This document shows positions 1-6,789 of a DNA stretch of 64,000 nucleotides, in pieces; the stretch's first letter is position 1, and every line of letters begins with the position of its first letter. The stretch is from contig NZ_JBHLWM010000011.1 in the NCBI RefSeq assembly GCF_042432815.1, positions 86,057 to 150,056 of the forward strand. Reading direction: 5' to 3'. The translations under genes and the position numbers were made by a program. A model generated the notes under the pieces. That model saw nothing but the letters and a program-made list of their open reading frames with translations. It did not search any database and had not been told where the DNA came from. The stretch comes from Rhodopseudomonas telluris. Lineage in GTDB: Bacteria > Pseudomonadota > Alphaproteobacteria > Rhizobiales > Xanthobacteraceae.

Positions 1-324
1 GCTCATCAGCTCGTCGGTGCCCTCGGAGCTGTTGACCTTGATGCCGAAGGTGAAGGCCTTGTCGTAATAGGCGAGATGGAAGCCGAGGCTGGCGCGCGGG
101 GTGACGCAGATCTTGTTCAGCGGCACGATGCCGAACACCATGGTGCAGGCCGAATTGCAGATGCCGTCGATGATCACGCGCTCGCGGCGGTCACGGATGC
201 GCTCGTATTTGGCCTTGTACTCGGTGACGTAGCCGCCGTGGTCGCGGGTGATACGCAGATCGGCATGCGCCGGCGACACCATCAGCACCAGGGGGAGCAG
301 CAGCGACGGAAGCAATCTTCGCAT
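1..324 (-). CDS. Exported hypothetical protein, N-terminal part only (COG3904-like)
   Basis: The gene starts at the ATG at 324-322 and runs off the left edge, so 108 codons are visible. The first 21 residues look like a Sec signal peptide: Met-Arg-Arg, then a Leu/Val-rich core ending in SPAHA. The mature part contains IDGICNSACTMVFG and CVTPRASLGFH. This pattern resembles alphaproteobacterial periplasmic proteins with a ClpP/crotonase-like fold (COG3904 type), in which the SAC motif sits where serine proteases of that fold keep their nucleophile. Enzymatic activity is not established for the family. No clear Shine-Dalgarno sequence is seen. Function is unknown; the family assignment is tentative because the C-terminal half is missing. 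Confidence 0.6.
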   Translation of the reverse strand, partial: MRRLLPSLLLPLVLMVSPAHADLRITRDHGGYVTEYKAKYERIRDRRERVIIDGICNSACTMVFGIVPLNKICVTPRASLGFHLAYYDKAFTFGIKVNSSEGTDELMS

Positions 325-545
325 GGACAATCGGCAATCGGGATGTCGAAGGACAGGACGACGGCGGCCCGGCACCGTCTGGCCCACACTCTGGCTTCAC
401 AATGTTTGGAAATCGTTAAGCATCGCATTCCGGCGAAAACATGGGCGCCGAAACCTGGGCAATTCCGGCCGCCCCCCTGTAAATCCCCGCGGAAATGCTG
501 TAATCGGCCCGTTGTCCCACCGCAGCGCGGCCGCGGACAGCCCAG

Positions 546-622
546 GCGCTCGTAGCTCAGCTGGATAGAGCATCGGATTTCGATTCCGAGGGTCGGAGGT
601 TCGAATCCTTCCGAGCGCGCCA
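546..622 (+). tRNA. tRNA-Arg (anticodon UCG)
   Basis: A 77-nt cloverleaf can be drawn. The acceptor stem GCGCTCG (546-552) pairs with CGAGCGC (612-618), followed by discriminator G and an encoded CCA (620-622). The D arm is AGCTCAGCTGGATAGAGC. The anticodon stem TCGGA/TCCGA encloses the loop TTTCGAT, giving anticodon TCG, which reads CGA. The T arm contains GGTTCGAATCC. The gene stands alone, with no second tRNA beside it. Confidence 0.97.
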
Positions 623-656
623 TCTGCCCGCCCCTAAGTCGGCCGGCTCGCAGCTT

Positions 657-1529
657 TCAGCTCAGAAACGCCTCCGAAGTCGTCAGCACGAGTCCGCGCG
701 CGGCCATGTCGGCGAGGAACTGCTCGGCGATCGCCGGGAAATCCGGCGAGCCCGGCGACGGCGGCACCGGCGACATGCAGTCGGTCAGCAGGTGGATCTT
801 GGACACATGCGGCTCGCCGATGTGGTCGACCAGCTGGCGCACGGTGGCGGCGACGCAGTGCGACGACGCCTCGCCCGCAACGGCGATGATGTCGGCCTGC
901 TGCAGCGCCGCGACCAGGCCGCGGTTGAGCTGCGTGGCCGGATCGGCCGGGTCTGGCACTTCGGCGAGCAGCGCCCCGTAGTGTTCGGTGAAGGTGTTGA
1001 GGCCCTTGGCGACGAAGTCGGTCGGAACGCCGTGCGCGCGCTCCCAGGCCGCCAGCGCTCCCCGCAGGGTGTCGGCGACGTTGTGGCCCCAGCTCCCGAC
1101 CAGGCAGTGCTCCGGCCACACCATCAGCACGAACTTGCCGGCGCGCTCCAGCTCGGCGGTGTAGTCGAGCATCCGCGGCCGCCACTCCGGCCGGCGCGGC
1201 GACCACGCGCCGGAGTCGACGTCGCCATGGGTGATCAGCGTGAACGGCGGCGGCGCCGCCCCGGCGGCATCGCGCCAGAACGCCGGATGGGCGACGTCGA
1301 TGACGCGGTGGGAATCCAGCGTGACGTGGATGCGGCCGAGCCGACCGCCGAGCCGCTCGATCATCGCGGCGACCCGCGCCATGTCGGCCAGCGCCCCGGG
1401 CACCGGCAGCGTCGAGCGGAAGCGCGTGCCGTCCGGCAGCGCAAGGCCGACCGGATCCCCCTCGCCCGCCCGGATGTCCATGAAGTCGTTCTGCGGATCG
1501 ATCACGACCAGATGCGTTGCCAGGCTCAA
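657..1529 (-). CDS. Cysteine hydrolase of the isochorismatase/nicotinamidase superfamily
   Basis: A 290-residue cytosolic hydrolase. It shows the catalytic triad of nicotinamidase-like enzymes: Asp11 in VVIDPQNDF, a Lys near residue 175 in VAKGLNTF, and Cys225 in GEASSHCVAAT. A probable metal site is Asp72-x-His74 plus a later His in TLDSHRVIDVAH, and WPEHCLVGSWG resembles the WPxHC motif of nicotinamidases. It is longer than typical PncA (180-215 residues), so the substrate may be another amide or a larger ring compound. The start is a TTG at 1529-1527, chosen because AGGGAGGG lies 8 nt upstream. It appears to be a single-gene unit with its own promoter in the upstream gap. Confidence 0.8.
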   Translation of the reverse strand: MSLATHLVVIDPQNDFMDIRAGEGDPVGLALPDGTRFRSTLPVPGALADMARVAAMIERLGGRLGRIHVTLDSHRVIDVAHPAFWRDAAGAAPPPFTLITHGDVDSGAWSPRRPEWRPRMLDYTAELERAGKFVLMVWPEHCLVGSWGHNVADTLRGALAAWERAHGVPTDFVAKGLNTFTEHYGALLAEVPDPADPATQLNRGLVAALQQADIIAVAGEASSHCVAATVRQLVDHIGEPHVSKIHLLTDCMSPVPPSPGSPDFPAIAEQFLADMAARGLVLTTSEAFLS

Positions 1530-2055
1530 CGTGGATGCCCTCCCTGCGCACGCCTTGCACGATCACCGAACTTCGACGATCGCACCCGGCTGGTCAATTG
1601 CCGACGCTCCCTCCGCGCTTCGGATTGTCCAGGGGGACGGTAATTCAAACCGCTTGCGCTGTATCGCCGCGACGTGACGATCTTGGTATCGTCCTGTCGT
1701 CGACGCGCGTGCGGGTCCGCCCCTCGCAACACAGGCCGCACTCAGCTATTTCAGCAACATCGCGAACTGATAATCGCACGCGAAATTTTTCGCCTTCCGC
1801 TGATCAGCGACGCGGCTAATCCAAGCACATCCGCGAAGCGGAACGCGGGCGTTCGTGCTGACTCCAATGCGCCCGAATCGAACCGTTGCGCCCCGTCATC
1901 GCGACTGATCACCGCGATCGCGCGGCGTGCTCGCCCCGGCCGCGGCGCAGCAAAGGCTTCGCGCGCTCCTGCCGCGTTGACGGCTGCGAACGAGCTTTGG
2001 CATAATTTCACAACTGCTGGATGCTGCCGATCCGGGCGGTGGCGTGGGAGACGCG
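1530..2055. other. Gene-free stretch
   Basis: No reading frame here has protein-like composition or a plausible start with a ribosome binding site. The stretch must hold the divergent promoters of the hydrolase (minus strand) and of the GrlR-like gene (plus strand). I see no clear -35/-10 pair, terminator or repeat. Base composition is somewhat less G+C-rich around 1740-1800 than in the genes on either side. Confidence 0.5.
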
Positions 2056-2406
2056 ATGAGGAACGGCCTGTATTCGATCCACGCCGATCTGCTGGACGGC
2101 CGTTCCGGCAAAGGCAGTGGCGTGGCGGTGTTCCTGAACGGCAGGATTTTGGGCGGCGACGCCTATCTGTACTACACCGGCAGCTATGTAACGTCCGGAA
2201 GCACCTTCAAGGGCGAAGTCACCGTCAGCCAGCACACGCCGAGCCCGGACGAAAGTCCGCTGTTCGGCGGCCAGAAGGAACCAGTCGGCATCGGCGTGTC
2301 CGGCACCTGGACCGACACGTCCGCGACGATGCAAGGCACCGCGCTGGTCGGCAAGTCGAGCCAGCTGTTCAAGGCGACCCTGCGCTGGCTCGCGCCGGCC
2401 GATTGA
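2056..2406 (+). CDS. GrlR-like small regulatory protein
   Basis: A 116-residue protein without signal peptide or membrane segment. Gly-rich beta-strand patterns such as GVAVFLNGRILGGDAYLYY and the late segment GTALVGKSSQLFKATLRW match the GrlR domain layout, a lipocalin-like barrel first described as the negative regulator of the LEE type III secretion genes. Rhizobiales carry many stand-alone homologues of unknown role. The ATG at 2056 is chosen over an in-frame GTG at 2044 because GGGAG lies 5 nt upstream of it. The gene converges on the GMC oxidoreductase, with a perfect hairpin between them. No type III secretion gene is nearby, so a regulatory role is inference only. Confidence 0.6.
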   Translation: MRNGLYSIHADLLDGRSGKGSGVAVFLNGRILGGDAYLYYTGSYVTSGSTFKGEVTVSQHTPSPDESPLFGGQKEPVGIGVSGTWTDTSATMQGTALVGKSSQLFKATLRWLAPAD

Positions 2407-2439
2407 CGGCGTCCGGCGACGGCAGCCGATGCGGCCGCT

Positions 2440-2465
2440 GTTCGTGCGATTCCGATCGCACGAAC
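2440..2465. terminator. Perfect 11-bp stem-loop between convergent genes
   Basis: GTTCGTGCGAT and its exact complement flank a TCCG loop. It lies between the 3' ends of the GrlR-like gene (plus) and the GMC oxidoreductase (minus), where a bidirectional terminator is expected. There is no T run on either side, so efficient intrinsic termination is uncertain; it may instead protect 3' ends. Confidence 0.6.
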
Positions 2466-2485
2466 TGGCCCTTCCCTGCGCGCGG

Positions 2486-4126
2486 TCAGCCGAGCGCGGC
2501 CTTGATCATGTCGGAGGCCTTCTCGGCGATCATGATGGTCGGCGCATTGGTGTTGCCGGTCGTGACTTCCGGAATGATCGAGGCATCGACCACGCGCAGC
2601 CCGGCGACGCCGTGAACCCGCAGATGCGGATCGACCACCGCCATCTTGTCGGTGCCCATTTTGCAGGTGCCGCACTGGTGGTGATACGACATCACCGCCG
2701 AGCGGGCGTAATCGGCGAGCTGCTTGTCGCTCTTGGCGGCGGGTCCCGGATAGATCTCGCGCTTGATCCAGGCCTTCAACGCCGGCTGCTCCGCGACCTT
2801 GCGCAGCATCTTCACGCAGGTCACCAGCGTGGCGACGTCGTAGTCGGTGGCCAGCACGTTGATGTCGAGTTCGATATCCGCCGCCGGATCAGCGGAGGTC
2901 AGCCGGACTTCGCCGCGCGAGGTCGGCTTGACGCCGCCAGCGTTGAAGGTGAAGGCGTTCTTCACCGAGGCGTCCTGCTCCGGCGCGTAGTACGGCGCGA
3001 ACAGGCCGAGCGGCTGCATATCCGGCTCGGGCCGATCCGGCGACGTCTTGGCGAACAGCTGGACGTGGAGCGGCGTCACGCCCATGTTGTTGGGCGGCGG
3101 AACCGGCTTGGAGGCTTCCCACGTCACCGGCAGCAGCGTGTGGTCGTGCAGGTTCTGGCCGACGCCCGGCAGGTCCTTCTTCACGGTGATCCCGAGCTTC
3201 TCGAGCTGCGCGCGCGGACCGATGCCGGACAGCATCAGAATGCGCGGGCTCTCGATCGCGCCGCCTGAGACGATCACTTCGCGGGTCGCGGTGACCGTGT
3301 GCATACCGCCCTGCTGCATATAGGTGACGCCCGTCGCGCGGCCGTTTTCGATCTCGACCTTGTGGACCCGCGCATTGGTGATGAGCGTCAGATTGGGTCG
3401 TTCCAGCGCCGGCCGCAGGAATGCCACGGCGGTGGACTGGCGCAGGCCGTCGCGGGTGTTGAGATCGCAGAAGCCGACGCCGATCTGGCTCGGCCCATTG
3501 CAATCGGGGTTGTACGGATGGCCGGCCTGCACGGCGGCTTCCATCATCGCGACGTTGACCGGATGCGGCCGTACTTCCGACGTCACATGCAGCAGCCCGC
3601 CCTTGGCGTGATACTCCGACGGTTCGCCGTCATAATCCTCGGACTTGAGGAAATACGGCAGAACGCTCTTCCAGTCCCAGCCGTCGTTGCCCCACTTCGC
3701 CCAGCGATCGTAATCGGTCGGCGCGCCGCGCACATAGATCATGCCGTTGAGCGACGACGACCCGCCGAGCGTCTTGCCGCGCGGCCAGTACAGGCGGCGG
3801 TTGTTGGCGTGCTTCTGCGGCGTCGTCCAATACGCCCAGTCGTAGGGCGAATTCCACAATTCGATGACGCGGATCGGCGTCGAGATCTTCTCGCTGTCGT
3901 CCGGCCCGCCCGCCTCGATCAGCAGCACGCGCGCGCCGTTTTCGGTCAGGCGATTGGCAAGCACGCAGCCGGCGCTGCCGGCGCCGCAAATGATGTAGTC
4001 GTAGCTCGCGTCGAGCGCCTCGGCGGTGTTGATCGACGCGCCGGGAAGTCCACCGGTGACGGTGAGAACGCCGGCCGCGACGGCGGTGCGGCCGATGAAT
4101 TGGCGACGGTTCATCTTGTCGGTCAT
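2486..4126 (-). CDS. GMC family FAD-dependent alcohol oxidoreductase, Tat-exported
   Basis: A 546-residue flavoprotein of the glucose-methanol-choline family, which oxidises an alcohol to an aldehyde. The N-terminus carries a twin-arginine signal (NRRQFIG, then a hydrophobic stretch to about residue 38), so the folded holoenzyme is probably exported to the periplasm. The FAD-binding GAGSAG is at residues 48-53, the GMC signature GGSSSLNGMIYVRG near 121-134, and the C-terminal catalytic region contains SYHHQCGTCKMG and GNTNAPTIMIAEK. It lies 10 bp downstream of the aldehyde dehydrogenase in the same operon, so the two would oxidise an alcohol in two steps to the acid. The alcohol substrate cannot be read from sequence; choline-dehydrogenase-like annotation would be generic. 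Confidence 0.88.
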   Translation of the reverse strand: MTDKMNRRQFIGRTAVAAGVLTVTGGLPGASINTAEALDASYDYIICGAGSAGCVLANRLTENGARVLLIEAGGPDDSEKISTPIRVIELWNSPYDWAYWTTPQKHANNRRLYWPRGKTLGGSSSLNGMIYVRGAPTDYDRWAKWGNDGWDWKSVLPYFLKSEDYDGEPSEYHAKGGLLHVTSEVRPHPVNVAMMEAAVQAGHPYNPDCNGPSQIGVGFCDLNTRDGLRQSTAVAFLRPALERPNLTLITNARVHKVEIENGRATGVTYMQQGGMHTVTATREVIVSGGAIESPRILMLSGIGPRAQLEKLGITVKKDLPGVGQNLHDHTLLPVTWEASKPVPPPNNMGVTPLHVQLFAKTSPDRPEPDMQPLGLFAPYYAPEQDASVKNAFTFNAGGVKPTSRGEVRLTSADPAADIELDINVLATDYDVATLVTCVKMLRKVAEQPALKAWIKREIYPGPAAKSDKQLADYARSAVMSYHHQCGTCKMGTDKMAVVDPHLRVHGVAGLRVVDASIIPEVTTGNTNAPTIMIAEKASDMIKAALG

Positions 4127-4136
4127 GACGCTGCCC

Positions 4137-5576
4137 TCAGGAGATGACGATCTGGAGATCGGTGTATTCGTGCAGCCCGTCCTGGGCGAACTCGACGCCG
4201 AGGCCGGACATCTTGGTGCCGCCGAACGGCGCGTCGGGACGGATCATGCCGTGCTGATTGATCCAGGCCGTGCCGCATTCGAGCCGCGCCGCCACAGCGC
4301 GCGCCTTCTGCGGATCGGCCGACCAGACCGATCCGCCGAGACCTGCAGGATTGGCGTTGGCGGCGGCGATCGCCTCCTCGACATCGGTGAATTTGATGAT
4401 CGGCAGCACCGGGCCGAACTGTTCCTGATCGACCAGCGGATCGCCGTTCTCGAGATCCGCGATCAGCGTCGGCGGGAAGAACAGGCCTTCGCCGGGCGTG
4501 CCGCCGATCAGCACGCGCCCCTTGGTCTTGGCGCTCTCGACCAGTGCGACCACCTTGTCGAACTGCATCTTGTTGGAGATCGGCCCGAGCATCGTTGCTT
4601 CGTCGAGGCCGTTGCCGACCCGAACATTGGCCACATAGGCGGTCAGCGCCTCGCAGACGGCGTCGTAGACGTCGGCGTGGACATACAGCCGCTTCAGTGC
4701 CGCGCAGGTCTGGCCGGCGTTGATGAAGGCGCCCCAGAACAAGCCTTCGGCGATCGCCTGCGGATCGACATCGTTCAGCACGAGGCCGGCGTCGTTGCCG
4801 CCGAGTTCGAGCGTCAACCGCTTCAGCGTGTCGGCGGCGGAGCGCATGATGTGCTGGCCGGTCGCCGTCGATCCGGTGAAGACGATCTTGCGGATGCCGG
4901 CGTGCGCCGACATCGCCGCGCCGAGATTGCCGGCGCCGTCGCTGCCGGTGACGATATTGACGACACCCGGCGGCAGCACCTCGTTCATCAGCGCGACCAG
5001 CCGCAGCGTCGACAGCGGCGTGAACGGCGACGGTTTCGACACCACGGTGCAGCCGGAGCGGATCGCCGGCAGGATGTGCCAGACCGCAATCAGCATCGGC
5101 CAATTCCACGGGGTGATCGAGCCGACGACGCCGAGCGGCTTGCGCACCTTCTCGACATGCCCGCCCTCGCCCGACGCCAGCACTTCGGGCGCCAGCGACA
5201 GCGTCGAGGTGTAGCGGCTCCAGCCCACGGCGCCCTGCACTTCGAACATCGAGCCGATGCCGGCGAGCGGTTTGCCCTGCTCCAGCGTGATGAGCCGCGC
5301 CAACTCCTCGGCATGTGCCTCGATGCGGTCGGCGATCGCCAGACACGCTGCGGCGCGGACGGAGTCGTCGGCGGACGACCAGCTCTTGAACGCGTCCGCG
5401 GCCGCGGCGACGGCGGCATCGAGGTCGGACGGCTCGGCCTCCGGCGCGTAGCCGACGATTTCGCCGCTGGCCGGATTCAACACGGCGAAACTGCTGCCGG
5501 TCACCACGGCTTGGCCGCCAATCATCATCGGAAACAGCGGCCCGTCGAGCGCGCTTTGCTGGATCTGCTGGTTCAT
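4137..5576 (-). CDS. NAD(P)-dependent aldehyde dehydrogenase
   Basis: A 479-residue aldehyde dehydrogenase of normal length. The general-base Glu is in LTLELGGNDAG and the nucleophile Cys in INAGQTCAALKR; the cofactor loop is FTGSTATGQ, and ITPWNWP is the conserved Asn region. It oxidises an aldehyde to a carboxylate in the cytosol. It is first in an operon with the GMC oxidoreductase and lies 131 bp downstream of an AraC/FeaR-like regulator in the same orientation. In enterobacteria FeaR controls the aldehyde dehydrogenase FeaB, so an aromatic or arylalkyl aldehyde is a reasonable but unproven substrate. AAGGGGAG precedes the ATG and abuts an inverted repeat. Confidence 0.9.
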   Translation of the reverse strand: MNQQIQQSALDGPLFPMMIGGQAVVTGSSFAVLNPASGEIVGYAPEAEPSDLDAAVAAAADAFKSWSSADDSVRAAACLAIADRIEAHAEELARLITLEQGKPLAGIGSMFEVQGAVGWSRYTSTLSLAPEVLASGEGGHVEKVRKPLGVVGSITPWNWPMLIAVWHILPAIRSGCTVVSKPSPFTPLSTLRLVALMNEVLPPGVVNIVTGSDGAGNLGAAMSAHAGIRKIVFTGSTATGQHIMRSAADTLKRLTLELGGNDAGLVLNDVDPQAIAEGLFWGAFINAGQTCAALKRLYVHADVYDAVCEALTAYVANVRVGNGLDEATMLGPISNKMQFDKVVALVESAKTKGRVLIGGTPGEGLFFPPTLIADLENGDPLVDQEQFGPVLPIIKFTDVEEAIAAANANPAGLGGSVWSADPQKARAVAARLECGTAWINQHGMIRPDAPFGGTKMSGLGVEFAQDGLHEYTDLQIVIS

Positions 5577-5583
5577 GGCTCCC

Positions 5584-5610
5584 CTTCTCCGGTTCGGTGC
5601 GCCGGAGAAG
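5584..5610 (-). promoter_or_regulatory. Inverted repeat touching the aldehyde dehydrogenase ribosome binding site
   Basis: CTTCTCCGG and its exact complement CCGGAGAAG flank a 9-nt loop. In the minus-strand transcript the 3' arm runs directly into the ribosome binding site (GAAGGGGAG) of the aldehyde dehydrogenase. Folding would place part of the Shine-Dalgarno sequence in or beside a stem. It could be a translational control element or a protein-binding dyad. Confidence 0.45.
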
Positions 5611-5638
5611 TTAGGACCACCGCGCCGCCCGAGACATC

Positions 5639-5672
5639 GACCGAAGCGACCGACCTTTGGGACCGAAGCGAC
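5639..5672 (-). promoter_or_regulatory. Candidate AraC-family operator: two 12-bp direct repeats
   Basis: GACCGAAGCGAC occurs at 5639-5650 and again at 5661-5672, 22 bp apart start to start, i.e. two helical turns on the same DNA face. This is the classic geometry for AraC/XylS activators. The pair lies between the regulator gene and the aldehyde dehydrogenase it presumably controls. On the minus strand a TAACTT (-10-like) follows at a distance that would put the proximal repeat just upstream of the -35 region. Confidence 0.6.
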
Positions 5673-5707
5673 GCGCGCGCGTCAGAGCTGCCGAGTGGCG
5701 ACAGCGA

Positions 5708-6691
5708 TCAACGCCGTTCGCCCGGCGCCGCGCCGAAATGCCGACGATAGGCGCGGTAGAAGAACGACAGATCGTTGAAGCCGGAGCTGTAGGCGATCTC
5801 GCTGACGGTCAGCGCCTGATCATTCAGGATCCGCCGGCGCGCCCGTTCCAGCCGCGTCGTCAGAATCTGCTCGCGCGCGCTGTCGCCGTGACGGGCGAAG
5901 CTGCGCTGCAACTGCCGTGGGCTGATCCCGAGCTCGCGGCAGATCTCGCCGGCTCCGAACGCCGGATCGCTCGCGTGCCGATGAATAATGCACAGCGCCT
6001 CTTCGTACAGCCGATCATGGGTGTCGCGCGAGGCGTAGCCGCTGGTCCTGGCTTCAAGCAGTGCGCTTGCGAGCACAGCGAACAGCGCCTCGTGCAGATG
6101 CGTGGACGCGTCGTCCTCGATCCGGCCGTTGCTGCCGCCCGCGTCCGAAGCGTGCGTAGTCCCGGCATCGGCGATCTGCCGCGCCAGGCGCAGCATCAGG
6201 ACCTTCAACGCCACCGCAAAGCCGCTGTCGCTCCGGATCAGGGTCGGTCCGTCGAGCAGCTTGCCCAATCGGCCCATCCCCTCGCTGCGCGCGATATGCA
6301 GCGAGATCTGCTCGGCGTCGTCTCCGGCAAAGCTGAAGCGGCTCGGCCGCGTCGCGTCGCTGACGAAGATGTCGCGCGGCCGCAGCAGCGCGGTCGCGCC
6401 GCCCTGAGTCATCTCGGCCGAGCCGGAGCATTGCATCGTCAGCACGAAGTGATCGACAAAGTCGGCGCGGATCTGAGCCGCCGTACGCTCCACCTCGACA
6501 CCGGCGAGGCGCACATAGGCGAGCTCCGCGCCCGCTTCGCCGCGCAGCAGGCCCGTCCGGGCCGCGAACGGAAACTCGCCGCCTTGTCCAGCCCGCGCGG
6601 TCCGTACCGTATAGGTGCCGCAGACCTGCCTGACGCCGCTCTGAAAGGATTCGACCGTGCGATGGGGCTGGGGTGCGAACGCGGACTGCAT
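5708..6691 (-). CDS. AraC family transcriptional regulator (FeaR/AraC_binding_2 type)
   Basis: A 327-residue regulator. The N-terminal ~190 residues resemble the AraC_binding_2 sensing domain found in FeaR-like activators (FVLTMQCSGSAEMTQGG, RPRDIFVSDATRPSRF). The C-terminal ~100 residues carry the double helix-turn-helix: EICRELGISPRQLQRSF, then VSEIAYSSGFNDLSFFYRAY and the terminal FGAAPGERR. The start is the ATG at 6691, because the frame stays open upstream only into low-likelihood sequence overlapping the sensor kinase gene. It is followed in the same direction by the aldehyde dehydrogenase and GMC genes with a direct-repeat operator between, so it most likely activates that operon in response to the alcohol, aldehyde or amine substrate. 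Confidence 0.88.
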   Translation of the reverse strand: MQSAFAPQPHRTVESFQSGVRQVCGTYTVRTARAGQGGEFPFAARTGLLRGEAGAELAYVRLAGVEVERTAAQIRADFVDHFVLTMQCSGSAEMTQGGATALLRPRDIFVSDATRPSRFSFAGDDAEQISLHIARSEGMGRLGKLLDGPTLIRSDSGFAVALKVLMLRLARQIADAGTTHASDAGGSNGRIEDDASTHLHEALFAVLASALLEARTSGYASRDTHDRLYEEALCIIHRHASDPAFGAGEICRELGISPRQLQRSFARHGDSAREQILTTRLERARRRILNDQALTVSEIAYSSGFNDLSFFYRAYRRHFGAAPGERR

Positions 6692-6789
6692 CGTCGGCTC
6701 CGGCTCTTGGACTGAGGCATGGAGAACCACGAAGCAAGAACCCTGCCATTGCCGGAGATTTGTGCAGGCGGCAGGCCGCCGAGGCGCGT

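Noticed and set aside
282..623. Minus-strand frame beginning MARSEGFEPPTLGIEIRC
   Set aside because: It is antisense to the tRNA-Arg gene; the peptide is the well-known artefact of translating a tRNA complement.
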